This document shows positions 1 to 9,716 of a stretch of DNA of 64,000 nt, one piece after another. The notes below the pieces were generated by a model. The model saw only the letters and a list, made by a program, of their open reading frames with translations. It was not told the DNA's origin and ran no database searches. The stretch's first letter is position 1. The number at the start of each line of letters is the position of its first letter. The position numbers were made by a program, and so were the translations under genes. This DNA comes from Bradyrhizobium sp. 139. GTDB taxonomy: Bacteria; Pseudomonadota; Alphaproteobacteria; Rhizobiales; Xanthobacteraceae. The DNA lies in assembly GCF_023074175.1 (NCBI RefSeq), contig NZ_JADPKS010000173.1, positions 62,001 through 126,000 on the forward strand, read 5' to 3'.

Positions 1-1538
1 GTCACGCCCCTGACGTAGGGCTGCCAGCAGGTGCCGGCGCGTGCATGGAAGATGATCGGGCGGGCGACGTCTTCCTGGAGCTTCCTGTCGATGTCCCACA
101 CCAACTTCTTGCGCTTGTTGAGATCGGTCTCTTGCGACTGCGCGTCGAAGAGTTTTTCGATCTCCTTGTTGCAGTAATTGGTGTAGTTGCGCTCCGAGCC
201 GCAGGAATAGTTCTCGTAGAACGACTGGTCGGGATCGTCGACGGCACTGCCGGTCAGGTTGAGGCCCAGCATGTAGTCCTTGCGTGCGATCTTCGGGAAC
301 CAGTTGGCGGTCTCGACGACGTCGAGCTCGCCGTCGATATAGATGCTCTTGAGCTGGTCGATCAGGATCACCGCGGGATCGCGGTATTCCGCGAGGTTAC
401 GGGTGGAGACCTTGACCGCAAGGTGCTTGTCCGGGCCGTAGCCCGCCTTCTGCATCAGCTTGCGCGCCTCCTCGCGATTGGCGTTCACATCCGGTCCATA
501 GCCGGGAATGCTCTCCAGCATGTCCTTTGGCATGCCCCAGAGACCCTGCGGCGGCGGCAGCATGGTGCCGCCGATATCCGCTTGCCCCTCGAACAGGATG
601 GAAACGAACGCCTTGCGGTCGAGCGACATCGCCATGGCACGGCGGATGTCGATGTTGTCGAAGGGCGACGATGATGAATTGACGATGATGTTGGTCGAGA
701 CGTTGGTGGGCTCGACCGTACAGACCGCATTCGGTGACTGGGATTTCACGTCCTTCAGCAGCGGGATCGTGATATGCGTCGGAAAGGTCATGTCGAACTT
801 GCCGGCGACGAAGGCGAGAATCGCGGTCGAGCGATTCGGGATGATGGTGAACTCGATGCCGTCGAGATAGGGGCGCCCCTTCCGCCAGTAGTCGGCATTG
901 CGGACCAGCTTGATCGACTCGTTGGCCTTGAACTCGACGAATTTGAACGGGCCGGTGCCGATCGGATGCGTGCGCATGTCGCCGGGCGAGACGTGGCAGG
1001 GATAGACCGGCGTGTAGCCCGAGGCGAGCAGCGCCAGCAGCGAAGGCTGCGGCCGCTTCAGGTTGAACGACACCTCGAGATCGCCGTTGGTGGAGACGTC
1101 GTTAACCTGTTCGTACCAGGTCTTGCGCGGGTTCTGCCGGAACTTCTGCTGCGACTTGCCCATCAGCATGTCGAAGGTGCATTTGACGTCGGCGGAAGTG
1201 AACGGCTTGCCGTCATGCCATTTCACGCCTTGGCGCAGCTTGAAAGTCAGCGTCTTGCCGTCGCCCGCCCAGGCCCAGCTCTCGGCGAGCTCGGGCACGA
1301 TGGTGTCCATGCTGTTCTGCGCCACGTCCTGCTTGTAGATGACGAGGTTGTTGAACACCGGCATGAAGGGAACATTGAGCGAATAGGTCGCGCCTTCATG
1401 GATCGAGGCGTTGCCTGGGCTGTCGCGGTGGTACATCCGCAGGATCCCGCCCTGCTTGGGCTCGCCGGCGAGCGTGGTGGTTGGGGCCGTCAGCACAGAT
1501 AGCGCCGCCACTGCGGCGAGCGCCCACACGCTCCGCAT
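1..1538 (-). CDS. ABC transporter peptide-type substrate-binding protein (SBP_bac_5), 3' end outside window
   Basis: Periplasmic binding protein of the oligopeptide/nickel class (SBP_bac_5), delivering a solute to an ABC importer. About 512 residues are visible and the C-terminus lies beyond the left edge. The N-terminus is a signal peptide (MRSVWALAAVAALSVLTAP...) followed by the family's early EPKQGGILR stretch, and later by GVKWHDGKPFTSADVKCTF and MRTHPIGTGPF. Of two in-frame ATGs (1544 and 1538) the second is preferred, because the GGAGG just upstream lies six bases from it but directly abuts the first. No permease is visible; the rest of the transporter may lie to the left. Substrate unknown. 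Confidence 0.9.
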   Translation of the reverse strand, partial: MRSVWALAAVAALSVLTAPTTTLAGEPKQGGILRMYHRDSPGNASIHEGATYSLNVPFMPVFNNLVIYKQDVAQNSMDTIVPELAESWAWAGDGKTLTFKLRQGVKWHDGKPFTSADVKCTFDMLMGKSQQKFRQNPRKTWYEQVNDVSTNGDLEVSFNLKRPQPSLLALLASGYTPVYPCHVSPGDMRTHPIGTGPFKFVEFKANESIKLVRNADYWRKGRPYLDGIEFTIIPNRSTAILAFVAGKFDMTFPTHITIPLLKDVKSQSPNAVCTVEPTNVSTNIIVNSSSSPFDNIDIRRAMAMSLDRKAFVSILFEGQADIGGTMLPPPQGLWGMPKDMLESIPGYGPDVNANREEARKLMQKAGYGPDKHLAVKVSTRNLAEYRDPAVILIDQLKSIYIDGELDVVETANWFPKIARKDYMLGLNLTGSAVDDPDQSFYENYSCGSERNYTNYCNKEIEKLFDAQSQETDLNKRKKLVWDIDRKLQEDVARPIIFHARAGTCWQPYVRGV

Positions 1539-1918
1539 GCTCATCCTCCCTGGACAACGGCCTTTGCGGCCTGTTTGCCAGACGATAGCGACGCGCGTGC
1601 AGCGAGGCAACCGGCAAGGCTGTCCACGCTCTCGACAATTCGGATGACGGGAGGCCGCAAGGGTTTTCATGCTCTCATCGTGTGAGAGTGCAGGTGCGAA
1701 CGGACGGTTCCTGTGCCGCTGTTGCGCGCAACCGCACCAACAAACCCCGCTGTCGTCCCGGACAAGCGCAGCGCTGATCCGGGACCCATAGCCACAGGGA
1801 GCAGTTTGGCGACAATTCGGAGTTACCTGCTCGCGCGACGACTACTCCCTGTGGTTATGGATCCCGGGTTCGCGACTCGTCGCGCCCCGGGACGACAGCA
1901 GAGCTTGTGGCTGCGCCC
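1539..1918. other. 380-base gap: upstream region of the binding protein plus a family-A palindrome
   Basis: No convincing coding region. It holds the upstream region of the leftmost binding-protein gene (roughly 1539-1748) and a long family-A palindromic repeat (1749-1899) that ends 20 bases short of the acyl-CoA synthetase stop codon. No clear sigma-70 promoter was found. Confidence 0.6.
1749..1899. repeat. Family-A long palindromic repeat, copy 1
   Basis: A 151-base element with perfect 13-base terminal inverted repeats (GCTGTCGTCCCGG and its complement). A second nested pair of arms lies inside: GGGACCCATAGCCACAGGGAG is matched by CTCCCTGTGGTTATGGATCCC further on. The whole could form one long hairpin. 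Related long copies lie at 9415 and 17136, and short ones at 10942, 20458 and 42431. Confidence 0.9.
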
Positions 1919-3469
1919 TCACACAATTCGCGACGCCTTGTTCCCCCAGTAGCGGTCCCGCAGCAGCCGCTTGTACAGCTTGCCCGTGGGCAGCCGCGGC
2001 AGCTCCTTCTCGAAATCGACCGAGCGCGGCACCTTTTGCCGCGACAGCGACCCCCCGCAGAAGGCGATCAGTTCTTCGGCGAGCGCCGGCCCCGGCACGA
2101 TGCCGGGCATCGGCTGCACCACCGCCTTCACCTCCTCGCCGAGATCGGGATTGGGCACGCCGAACACCGCGGCATCCGCGACCTTCGGATGGGTGATCAG
2201 CAGGTTTTCGCATTCCTGCGGATAGATGTTCACCCCGCCGGAGATGATCATGAAGGTCGCGCGGTCGGTCAAATAGAGGAAGCGATCTTCGTCGACATAG
2301 CCGACATCGCCGACCGTGCTCATGCCGCCGTCGGCCGAGCGCGCCTCCCCGGTCTTCTCGGGGTCGTTGAAATATTCGAACGGCGAGGCCGTCTTGAACC
2401 AGACCTGGCCCGGCGTGCCGATCGGGCATTCCCTCATGTTCTCGTCGAGAATGTGGAGATCGCCGAGCAGCACCTTGCCGACGGTGCCGCGGTGGGCAAG
2501 CCATTCCTCGCTGTTGCAGGCGGTGAAGCCGAGTCCTTCGGTCGCGCCGTAATATTCGTGGATGATCGGTCCCCACCATTTGATGATGTCGTCCTTGACC
2601 AGCGCCGGGCAGGGCGCCGCGGCGTGGATCGCGATCTCGAGCGACGAGAGGTCGTAGCGGCTGCGCACCTCCTCCGGCAACTTGAGCATGCGCGAGAACA
2701 TCGTCGGCACCAATTGCGTGTGAGTGATGCCCCATTGCTCGACGAGCTGGAGGTAACGCTCGGGATCGAAATTCTCCATGATGATGACGGTCCCGCCCAT
2801 TCGGATCGTGAGGTTCACGGCCGCTTGCGGCGCGGAATGATAGAGCGGGGCCGGAGACAGATAGACCATGCCCTCGCGGTAGTGCCAAAGCTTGGTCAGA
2901 AAATCGAACAGCGGCAGATTGTGCTTTGGCGGCTCCACCGGCAGCGGCCGCAGGATGCCTTTCGGCCGTCCGGTCGTGCCGGACGAATACAGCATCGCTG
3001 TGCCCAGCCACTCGTCTGCGATCGGTGTTGTCGGCAGTTCGGCGGTCACCTCCGCAAGGCCGACGATGCGCTCGCTCTCGCCGGCGCCGTCGGCAACGAT
3101 GCAGAGCTTGACGTCGGGACAGGCGCTGATCGCCTCGCGTGCGATGTCGAGCTTCGCTACGGACGTGATCAGGATTTTGGACTGGCTGTTGACGAGCAGA
3201 TAGGCAAGCTCGCCCGCGGTGAGGTAGGAGTTGATGCAGGTGTAGTAGAGGCCGGAACGCTCGCCCGCACCGCAGGCCTCAAGATAGCGGGAATTGTTCT
3301 CCATGAAGATCGAGTAGTGGTCGAGCCGCTTCAGGCCATGCCTGCGGAACAGATGCGCCAGGCGGTTGCTGCGCGCATCGAGCTCGCGATAGGTGACGGC
3401 CTCGCCGGTCGCAGCCATGATGAAGGCGGGCTGCAGCGGACGTAGACGGGCATGCTGACCTGGGTACAT
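1919..3469 (-). CDS. AMP-dependent acyl-CoA synthetase/ligase
   Basis: ANL-superfamily ligase that activates a carboxylic acid as acyl-adenylate and transfers it to CoA; 516 residues, a normal length. The phosphate-binding loop SSGTTGRPKG is at about 162-171, the A5-type motif YYGATEG at about 305, and the hinge region with LYLTDRATFMIISGGVNIYP before a C-terminal lid ending in LPTGKLYKRLLR, which carries the expected catalytic Lys. ATG 3469 is preceded by GGAGG. It starts 18 bases after the iron-ADH-family gene, so the two are probably one operon. The acid substrate cannot be read from sequence; the FadD-like architecture suggests a fatty or aromatic acid. Confidence 0.9.
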   Translation of the reverse strand: MYPGQHARLRPLQPAFIMAATGEAVTYRELDARSNRLAHLFRRHGLKRLDHYSIFMENNSRYLEACGAGERSGLYYTCINSYLTAGELAYLLVNSQSKILITSVAKLDIAREAISACPDVKLCIVADGAGESERIVGLAEVTAELPTTPIADEWLGTAMLYSSGTTGRPKGILRPLPVEPPKHNLPLFDFLTKLWHYREGMVYLSPAPLYHSAPQAAVNLTIRMGGTVIIMENFDPERYLQLVEQWGITHTQLVPTMFSRMLKLPEEVRSRYDLSSLEIAIHAAAPCPALVKDDIIKWWGPIIHEYYGATEGLGFTACNSEEWLAHRGTVGKVLLGDLHILDENMRECPIGTPGQVWFKTASPFEYFNDPEKTGEARSADGGMSTVGDVGYVDEDRFLYLTDRATFMIISGGVNIYPQECENLLITHPKVADAAVFGVPNPDLGEEVKAVVQPMPGIVPGPALAEELIAFCGGSLSRQKVPRSVDFEKELPRLPTGKLYKRLLRDRYWGNKASRIV

Positions 3470-3487
3470 CAGTCCTCCGGCTGTAAA

Positions 3488-4642
3488 TTATGCGGCGAGA
3501 AGCAGGATTTCGCGCACCTGCGCGGGGCCGTCGATCTTGCGCGGGTTGCGCGGGATCCAGTTCGTGCGCATCGCCTGCTCGGCGATGGCGTCGAAATGCT
3601 CCGGCGAGACGCGGACGTCAGCGAGGCTGCGCGGCATGCCGAGCGAGCGGATGAAGGCATCGAGCACGTCGGCGGCATCGCGGCCGGGAAAACCCATCGC
3701 GGCGGCGACGATCATCTGGCGCTCGGTGTTGTCGCGCGCATTCCAGCGCATCACCGCCGGCAGCATGATGCAGGAGGTGTAGCCGTGCGGCACGTCGAAG
3801 GCTGCGCCCAGGACGTAGCCGATGCCGTGGCTCGCCCCCATCGGCACGCCGGCGGCGAGCGCGCCCATCGACAGCCAGGTGCCGATCTGCGCATCCATCC
3901 GGGCGTCGAGGTCGGCAGGGTCGGCCTTCACCCGCGGCAGCGCGTCGGCGAGCATGGCGAGTCCCTTCACCGACTGAGCGTCGGCGTAAGGATGCGTCTC
4001 GCGCGAGCAGATCGCCTCGACGCAATGATCGACGGCGCGGATGCCGGTCGAGAGGAACAGCCATTCCGGCGTGTGCACGGTGATGGCGGGATCGAGGATG
4101 GTGGCACGTGGCACGGTGAGCGGATGCCGCAGCATCTGCTTCACATGCGTGCCGCGGTCGGTGACGCCGGCGATCGCGCTGAACTCGCCGCCGGCGATCG
4201 TGGTCGGCACGCTGATCTGGCGAACCGTCGGGCCCGTCATCTCGGGCGCGACGCCCTTGTGGACGCGGATGCGCTCGATGCCGTCGACGTCGTCGATGCC
4301 ATTGGCAAAGCAGAGCTGCACCGCCTTGGCGCCGTCGGTGATCGAGCCGCCGCCCACGGTCACGATCAGGTCGGCGCCGGCTTCGCGCGCCGCATGGGTG
4401 GCGGCGATCACCGCCTCGCGCGGCGTATGCGCCGGCATGGCGTCGAACAGGCCGGCGCATCGCGCGCCCAGCGCCTGTTTGATCTTCGCGATTTCGTCGG
4501 TCTGCCGGTTCAGCGTGCCGGAGACCATCAGGAAGGCGCGGCGCGTCCCCAGCCGGTCCATCTGCGCGACGATGGCCTCGGCTGCGGGATGGCCGAACAC
4601 GACCTCCTCGATCGCGCCGTAAACGACACGTCCCTGGTGCAC
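3488..4642 (-). CDS. Iron-containing alcohol dehydrogenase family protein (maleylacetate reductase-like)
   Basis: NAD(P)H-dependent dehydroquinate-synthase-like fold, 384 residues. The dinucleotide-binding motif VGGGSITDGAKA is at 96-107. Histidines at the positions of family metal ligands are visible: H206 in AVDHCVEA, H272 in ASHGIGY and H286 in VPHGYTS. The ligand that is normally Asp four residues before the first His is Arg202 here (STGIRAVDH), so canonical iron binding is doubtful. This resembles the metal-independent maleylacetate reductase branch more than a true iron alcohol dehydrogenase. The start is GTG with GGGAGG six bases upstream. It is the first gene of a likely operon with the acyl-CoA synthetase, suggesting a role in catabolism of an aromatic or organic acid. 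Confidence 0.85.
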   Translation of the reverse strand: MHQGRVVYGAIEEVVFGHPAAEAIVAQMDRLGTRRAFLMVSGTLNRQTDEIAKIKQALGARCAGLFDAMPAHTPREAVIAATHAAREAGADLIVTVGGGSITDGAKAVQLCFANGIDDVDGIERIRVHKGVAPEMTGPTVRQISVPTTIAGGEFSAIAGVTDRGTHVKQMLRHPLTVPRATILDPAITVHTPEWLFLSTGIRAVDHCVEAICSRETHPYADAQSVKGLAMLADALPRVKADPADLDARMDAQIGTWLSMGALAAGVPMGASHGIGYVLGAAFDVPHGYTSCIMLPAVMRWNARDNTERQMIVAAAMGFPGRDAADVLDAFIRSLGMPRSLADVRVSPEHFDAIAEQAMRTNWIPRNPRKIDGPAQVREILLLAA

Positions 4643-5017
4643 GCCTGCCCTCCCCGGACAACTCGTCTTTGTTTTTGTGAGGGTAATCTAGCCGAGCCGC
4701 CGGCATCCGTCATGCGCGAAGACGCTGGCCGCAATTCTTACCCTCCCCTGGAGGGGCCCTCCAGGGGAGGGTGACCCCTTCGACGCACCGCCGCCTGCCG
4801 TTCATGAGCCCGGCGAATAAGTCCATTCGCATCTCGCCGGCTAATCGCCCCGCGTGGGGGCGGCTATGCTCCTGTCAACCCGCCGTCCGGCCGGGGCATC
4901 CGTCCGAGCATTGCGCGTGCCTTGGTCTTGAAGAGTTCATCATTGCCGCCCATCTTGTGCGGCCCGCGGGCAGATGAGTACCCTGCTTTTTCCGCGGCGT
5001 TTATGCGAGGACCTGGG
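4643..5017. other. 375-base divergent intergenic region
   Basis: Separates the leftward reductase operon from the rightward RND efflux operon, so it should hold promoters for both. The only obvious structure is the near-perfect palindrome at 4740-4772. No coding sequence or clear regulator site was recognised. Confidence 0.6.
4740..4772. repeat. 33-base near-perfect palindrome
   Basis: Arms of 16 bases around a one-base centre; the core is CCCTCCCCTGGAGGG and its complement. It resembles the stem parts of the CTCTCCC-type repeats elsewhere in the window but lacks their second half. It could act as a bidirectional terminator-like hairpin or be a minimal repeat copy. No T-tract follows on either strand. 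Confidence 0.8.
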
Positions 5018-6235
5018 ATGGCTGGACCGGACGGAAGCGAGCAATTTGTCAAAAAGCACGATTTCGTTCAGCCCTTGCACGGCGCGCTCGCCGGGCTTCT
5101 CGCCGCAGCGTTCGCGCTCGCCGGCTGCGGACAGCCTGCCTCGCAAGCGGCTGCACCACCGCCTGCGCCGGTGACCGTCGCCGAGCCGGTCAAGCGCACC
5201 GTCACCGATTGGGATGAGTTCACCGGTCGCTTCGAAGCGGTCGAGGAGGTGCAGGTGCGTCCCCGCGTTGGCGGCTTCGTCAACTCCGTCGAATTCCAGG
5301 ACGGCGCGATCGTGCGTAAGGGCGACCTGCTCTACGTCATCGACCCTCGCCCGTTCGAGGCGGTGGCGGAGCAGGCGGACGGCCAGCTTTCGGACGCGCG
5401 CGCGAAGGTGGAGCTTGCCAAGCGCGAGCTCGACCGCGGCCTGAACCTGGTTCAGACCAGTGCCGTCTCCGAGCAGGTGGTCGACCAGCGCCGCCAGGCC
5501 TTGCAGGCGGCGCATGCCGCGGAGGCGAAGGCCGAAGGCGCGCTGAAGGCTGCGCGACTCAATATCGAGTTCACCCATGTGACCGCGCCGCTCACCGGCC
5601 GTGTCAGCCGCCATCTCGTCAGCCCCGGCAATCTCGTGCAGGGCAGCGATACCGGCACTTCGACGCTGCTCACCTCGATCGTCACGCTCGATCCGATCTA
5701 CGTCTATTTCGACATGGATGAGGCGACCTTCATCAAATACAGCAAGCTGTGGTTCGCAGGCCGGCGCCCGAGCTCGCGCGACACCGCGAACCCGGTGCAG
5801 GTGACGCTCGCCGGCGAGACCAAGGCGTCGCATGAGGGCACCATCAACTTCCTCGACAACCGCCTCGATGTCTCGACCGGTACGCTGCGCAGCCGTGCCG
5901 TGATCAAGAACACCGATCTCTCCATTCTGCCCGGTCAGTTCGGCCGTGTCCGGCTGATCGGCAGCGCACCCTATGAGGCGCTGCTGATTCCCGACGTCGC
6001 GGTCGCGACCGACCAGTCCCGCAAGATCGTGTTCGTCGTGAAGCCCGACGACACGGTCGAGGCGCGCCCCGTGGTGCTCGGTCCGCTCGATGACGGCCTG
6101 CGCGTGATCCGCGAGGGATTGAAGGCGGAGGACCGCGTCATCGTCAACGGCATCCAGCGCGCCCGCGTCGGCGCCAAGGTCGCTCCGTCTCCCGCGCCAG
6201 CGCCGGCCGGTGGCAAGCCCGGTGACAAGTCATGA
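5018..6235 (+). CDS. RND efflux periplasmic adaptor lipoprotein (HlyD/AcrA family)
   Basis: Membrane-fusion subunit bridging the inner-membrane RND pump and an outer-membrane channel. 405 residues from ATG 5018, chosen because GAGGA lies six bases upstream; an upstream ATG at 4922 would put an unlikely polar stretch before the signal. The signal ends in a lipobox (FALAGC, Cys37), so it is probably lipid-anchored. Biotinyl-lipoyl-like halves (VRPRVGGFVNSVEFQDGAIVRKG and LTGRVSRHLVSPGNLV) flank an alpha-hairpin. The stop overlaps the pump ATG by four bases (ATGA), indicating coupled translation. No TolC homologue follows. Confidence 0.93.
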   Translation: MAGPDGSEQFVKKHDFVQPLHGALAGLLAAAFALAGCGQPASQAAAPPPAPVTVAEPVKRTVTDWDEFTGRFEAVEEVQVRPRVGGFVNSVEFQDGAIVRKGDLLYVIDPRPFEAVAEQADGQLSDARAKVELAKRELDRGLNLVQTSAVSEQVVDQRRQALQAAHAAEAKAEGALKAARLNIEFTHVTAPLTGRVSRHLVSPGNLVQGSDTGTSTLLTSIVTLDPIYVYFDMDEATFIKYSKLWFAGRRPSSRDTANPVQVTLAGETKASHEGTINFLDNRLDVSTGTLRSRAVIKNTDLSILPGQFGRVRLIGSAPYEALLIPDVAVATDQSRKIVFVVKPDDTVEARPVVLGPLDDGLRVIREGLKAEDRVIVNGIQRARVGAKVAPSPAPAPAGGKPGDKS

Positions 6236-9200
6236 ACCTTGGCCGCCTCTCCATCAACCAGCCCATCCTGGCGATGGTGCTGTCGATCGTGCTGCTGATC
6301 GTCGGCGCGCTCGCCTATACGACGCTGCCGGTCTCCGAATATCCGCAAGTGGTGCCGCCGACCGTCGTCGTCACCACGCAATATCCCGGCGCCTCCGCGC
6401 AGACCGTATCCGACACGGTCGCTGCTCCCATCGAGCAGGAGATCAACGGCGTCGAGGACATGCTATATCTCTACAGCCAGGCGACCTCGAACGGCCAGCT
6501 CACCATCACCGTCACCTTCAAGCTCGGCACCGATCTCGACAAGGCCCAGGTGCTGGTGCAGAATCGCGTCGCGATCGCGCAGCCGCGTTTGCCTGAAGAA
6601 GTCCAGCGCAACGGCGTCACGACGCGCAAGAACTCGCCCGACATCCTGATGGTCGTGTTCATGCTGTCGCCCGACGACACGTTCGACCAGCTCTACATCT
6701 CCAACTACGCGCTGCTCCAGGTTCGCGATCAGCTGCTGCGGATCGACGGCGTCGGCGACATCCAGATCTTTGGCGCACGCGACTATTCGATGCGGCTCTG
6801 GCTCGACCCTGACAGAATCGCCAATCTCGGCCTGACCTCGACCGAAGTTCTGGCCGCGATTCGTGCGCAGAACGTGCAGATCGCGGGCGGCCAGATCGCC
6901 GAGCCGCCGATCGCGGACCGCGGCTTCCAGCCGAACCTCACCTTTACGGGCCGCCTGAAGGACCAGAAGCAGTTCGAGGACATCCTGATCAAGGCCGGCT
7001 CCGACGGCCGCACCGTGCGCCTGCGCGACGTCGCCCGCATCGAGCTCGGTGCGCTGGCGTACTCCACCAACAGTTTCCTGTTGCGCAAATCGGCGGTGGC
7101 GATGCTGGTCACTCAGCGGCCGGGATCGAACGCACTCGCGACCGCAAAAAACATCTCCGACACGATGACGAAGCTCAAGGAGAGTTTTCCAAGAGGTCTC
7201 GACTACAATATCGGCTACAATCCGACCGAGTTCATCGCGCAGTCCGTCCACGAGCTGATCAAGACCATCTACGAGGCCATGCTGCTCGTGGTCATCGTGG
7301 TGCTGGTGTTCCTGCAAGGATGGCGGCCGGCGATCATTCCGATCATCGCGATACCGGTTTCGCTGGTCGGTACCTTCGCGGTGATGGCGGCGCTGGGCTT
7401 CTCCATCAACAATCTTACGCTGTTCGGCCTCGTGCTCGCAGTCGGCATCGTGGTCGACGACGCCATCGTGGTGGTCGAGAATGTCGAGCGGCATCTCGAG
7501 CACGGCATGAGCCGGCGCGATGCTGCGCTCAAGACCATGGAGGAGGTCGGCGGCGCGCTGGTCTCGATCGCGCTGGTGCTGTGTGCGGTGTTCGTCCCGA
7601 CCGCCTTTCTGGGCGGCATTTCCGGACAGTTCTTCCAGCAATTCGCCGTCACCATTGCGGTTGCGACAGCAATCTCATGCTTCTGCTCATTGACGCTATC
7701 GCCGGCGCTGGCCTCGCTTCTCCTGGTTCCGCACGAGGAGAAGCGGCCGCCGGCGCGCTGGAATTTCATCGCGCGCGGATGGGGCGCCTTCACTGGCGTC
7801 TTCAACCGCGTGTTCGACCGGCTGGCGCATGGTTATGCCGGCCTCGCCAATTTCGTGATCCGGCATTCGGCGGTGATGATCCTGGTCTATGTCGTGCTGA
7901 TCGGAAGTGCCGGCTGGCTGATCGCGACCACGCCGCAGGGCTTCATCCCGGCGCAGGATCGCGGCTATGTCATCATCTCCGTGCAATTGCCGGGCGCGGC
8001 GTCGCTCGCGCGCACCACCGAGGTCGTGCGCGAGATCGAGCGGATTTCGCTGGATACGCCGGGCATTGTCCGCGTTGCCGCCTTCGCCGGCTTCTCCGGC
8101 GCGACGCGTACCCAGGCTGGCAACGCGGCCGCGCTCTTCCCGGTGTTCGACGAGCCTGAGGCGCGGATGAAGAAAGGGCTGTCCGCGAACGCCATCACAG
8201 CCGAGCTGCGCAAGCGCCTGCTCGCGATCCAGGGTGCGTTCATCATCGTCATCCCGCCGCCCGCCGTGCCCGGCATCGGCACCGGTGGCGGCTTCACCAT
8301 CCGCATCCAGGACCGGCAGGGCCGCGGGCCGGAATTGCTCGCGGCCGCGACCGACGAGCTTGTCGGCGCAGCGCGCAAGGCGCCGACCCTGACCTCGGTG
8401 TTCTCGCCGTTCTCAGCCAATACGCCGCAGCTCTTCGTCGACATCGACCGCACCAAGGCGCAGAAACTCGGCGTGCCCATCGCCAATATCAACGACACGA
8501 TCCAGACCTACTTCGGATCGACCTATGTCAACGACTTCAACCTGTTCGGCCGCACCTATCATGTCACGGCGCAGGCCGATTTCCCGTTCCGCAAGGAGCC
8601 CAGCGACCTCGCGCGACTGCGCACGCGCAACGGCTCCGGCGACATGGTGATGCTCGGCAGCGTGGTCGAGTTTAGGGATGTCTCTGGCCCTGACCGCGTC
8701 GCGCGCTACAATCTCTATGCGGCCTCCGAACTGCAGGGCGAGCCTGCGCCGGGAACGAGTTCGACGACCTCGCTCAACACCATCAAGAAGCTTGCGGACG
8801 ATACGCTCCCGAGCGGCTTCACCTTCGAATGGACGGATCTGTCCTATCAACAGATCACCGGCGGCAATGCCGGTCTTTACGTATTCCCGATCTGCGTGCT
8901 GTTCGTCTATCTCGTGCTCGCCGCGCAATATGGCAGCTGGACCTTGCCGTTCGCGGTGATCCTGATCGTGCCGATGTGCCTGCTCGCCGCCACCATCGGC
9001 GTGCGCATCATGGGCCAGGACGTCAACATCCTCACCCAGATCGGCTTTGTCGTGCTGGTGGGATTGGCAGCAAAGAACGCGATCCTGATCGTTGAGTTCG
9101 CGCGCGACATCGAGAACGAAGGCAAGCCGCGTCTGGAAGCCGTGATCGACGCCTGCCGCCTGCGGCTGCGGCCGATCCTGATGACCTCCTTCGCCTTCAT

Positions 9201-9390
9201 CCTCGGCGTGCTGCCGTTGGTGATATCGTCCGGCTCCGGCTCGGAGATGCGCCAGGCCGTCGGCGTTGCCGTGTTCTTCGGCATGATCGGCGTCACCTTG
9301 TTCGGACTGCTGTTCACGCCGATCTTCTATGTGGTGGTGAGAAACCTGGCGGAAGGGCGGCGCGACAAGAAGCCGGAGGCGGCGGCGTAA
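6232..9390 (+). CDS. RND multidrug efflux transporter, HAE-1 type (AcrB-like inner-membrane pump)
   Basis: Proton-driven drug/proton antiporter; 1052 residues, the usual size for AcrB/MexB. It begins at the cytoplasmic helix (LSINQPILAMVLSIVLLIVG). The TM4 motif VGIVVDDAIVVVENVERHL contains the paired aspartates D409/D410 needed for proton relay. Also visible are the porter-domain start PEVQRNGV and the C-terminal repeat with VLVGLAAKNAILIVEFARD. Forms a two-gene operon with the adaptor. It most likely exports hydrophobic toxicants or plant phenolics (inference). No local TetR-type repressor is seen. Confidence 0.96.
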   Translation: MNLGRLSINQPILAMVLSIVLLIVGALAYTTLPVSEYPQVVPPTVVVTTQYPGASAQTVSDTVAAPIEQEINGVEDMLYLYSQATSNGQLTITVTFKLGTDLDKAQVLVQNRVAIAQPRLPEEVQRNGVTTRKNSPDILMVVFMLSPDDTFDQLYISNYALLQVRDQLLRIDGVGDIQIFGARDYSMRLWLDPDRIANLGLTSTEVLAAIRAQNVQIAGGQIAEPPIADRGFQPNLTFTGRLKDQKQFEDILIKAGSDGRTVRLRDVARIELGALAYSTNSFLLRKSAVAMLVTQRPGSNALATAKNISDTMTKLKESFPRGLDYNIGYNPTEFIAQSVHELIKTIYEAMLLVVIVVLVFLQGWRPAIIPIIAIPVSLVGTFAVMAALGFSINNLTLFGLVLAVGIVVDDAIVVVENVERHLEHGMSRRDAALKTMEEVGGALVSIALVLCAVFVPTAFLGGISGQFFQQFAVTIAVATAISCFCSLTLSPALASLLLVPHEEKRPPARWNFIARGWGAFTGVFNRVFDRLAHGYAGLANFVIRHSAVMILVYVVLIGSAGWLIATTPQGFIPAQDRGYVIISVQLPGAASLARTTEVVREIERISLDTPGIVRVAAFAGFSGATRTQAGNAAALFPVFDEPEARMKKGLSANAITAELRKRLLAIQGAFIIVIPPPAVPGIGTGGGFTIRIQDRQGRGPELLAAATDELVGAARKAPTLTSVFSPFSANTPQLFVDIDRTKAQKLGVPIANINDTIQTYFGSTYVNDFNLFGRTYHVTAQADFPFRKEPSDLARLRTRNGSGDMVMLGSVVEFRDVSGPDRVARYNLYAASELQGEPAPGTSSTTSLNTIKKLADDTLPSGFTFEWTDLSYQQITGGNAGLYVFPICVLFVYLVLAAQYGSWTLPFAVILIVPMCLLAATIGVRIMGQDVNILTQIGFVVLVGLAAKNAILIVEFARDIENEGKPRLEAVIDACRLRLRPILMTSFAFILGVLPLVISSGSGSEMRQAVGVAVFFGMIGVTLFGLLFTPIFYVVVRNLAEGRRDKKPEAAA

Positions 9391-9716
9391 TCGCCTCCGG
9401 CGCACCACACCTCAGCTGTCGTCCCGGACAAGCGCAAGCGCAGATCCGGGACCCATATCCCCAGGGAGTGGTTTGGCGCGAAGCAGGCAACCACGAGTCC
9501 TCGCCAAACGTAATGCTGTGGTTATGGGTCCCGGGTCTGCGCACCGCTCCAGACAACGTTGCGCGTTGTCGGGAGCTGCGCTTGTCCGGGACGACGAGGA
9601 GAGATTGCGCCGCGCACCCTCCATACTAACGACCAACATGAAATGGATGGGCAGGCGCGGGGTTCTTCACTAGTATCCGCGCGATTTCAAAACAGAAAAC
9701 TGCTGGGAGCTCAAAT
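9391..9716. other. 326-base gap with family-A palindrome and upstream region of the next gene
   Basis: Occupied mainly by the long family-A repeat (9415-9595). The remaining 120 bases precede the binding-protein ATG at 9717, whose upstream CTGGGAGCTC gives a GGGAG ribosome-binding site about eight bases away. No ORF is supported. Confidence 0.6.
9415..9595. repeat. Family-A long palindromic repeat, copy 2
   Basis: Begins GCTGTCGTCCCGGACAAGCG and ends CGCTTGTCCGGGACGAC. It has the same nested inner arms (CCCAGGGAGTGGTTTGGCG ... GTTATGGGTCCCGGG) as the copies at 1749 and 17136. It follows the RND pump gene by 24 bases, in a position to act as a transcript-end structure. Confidence 0.9.
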
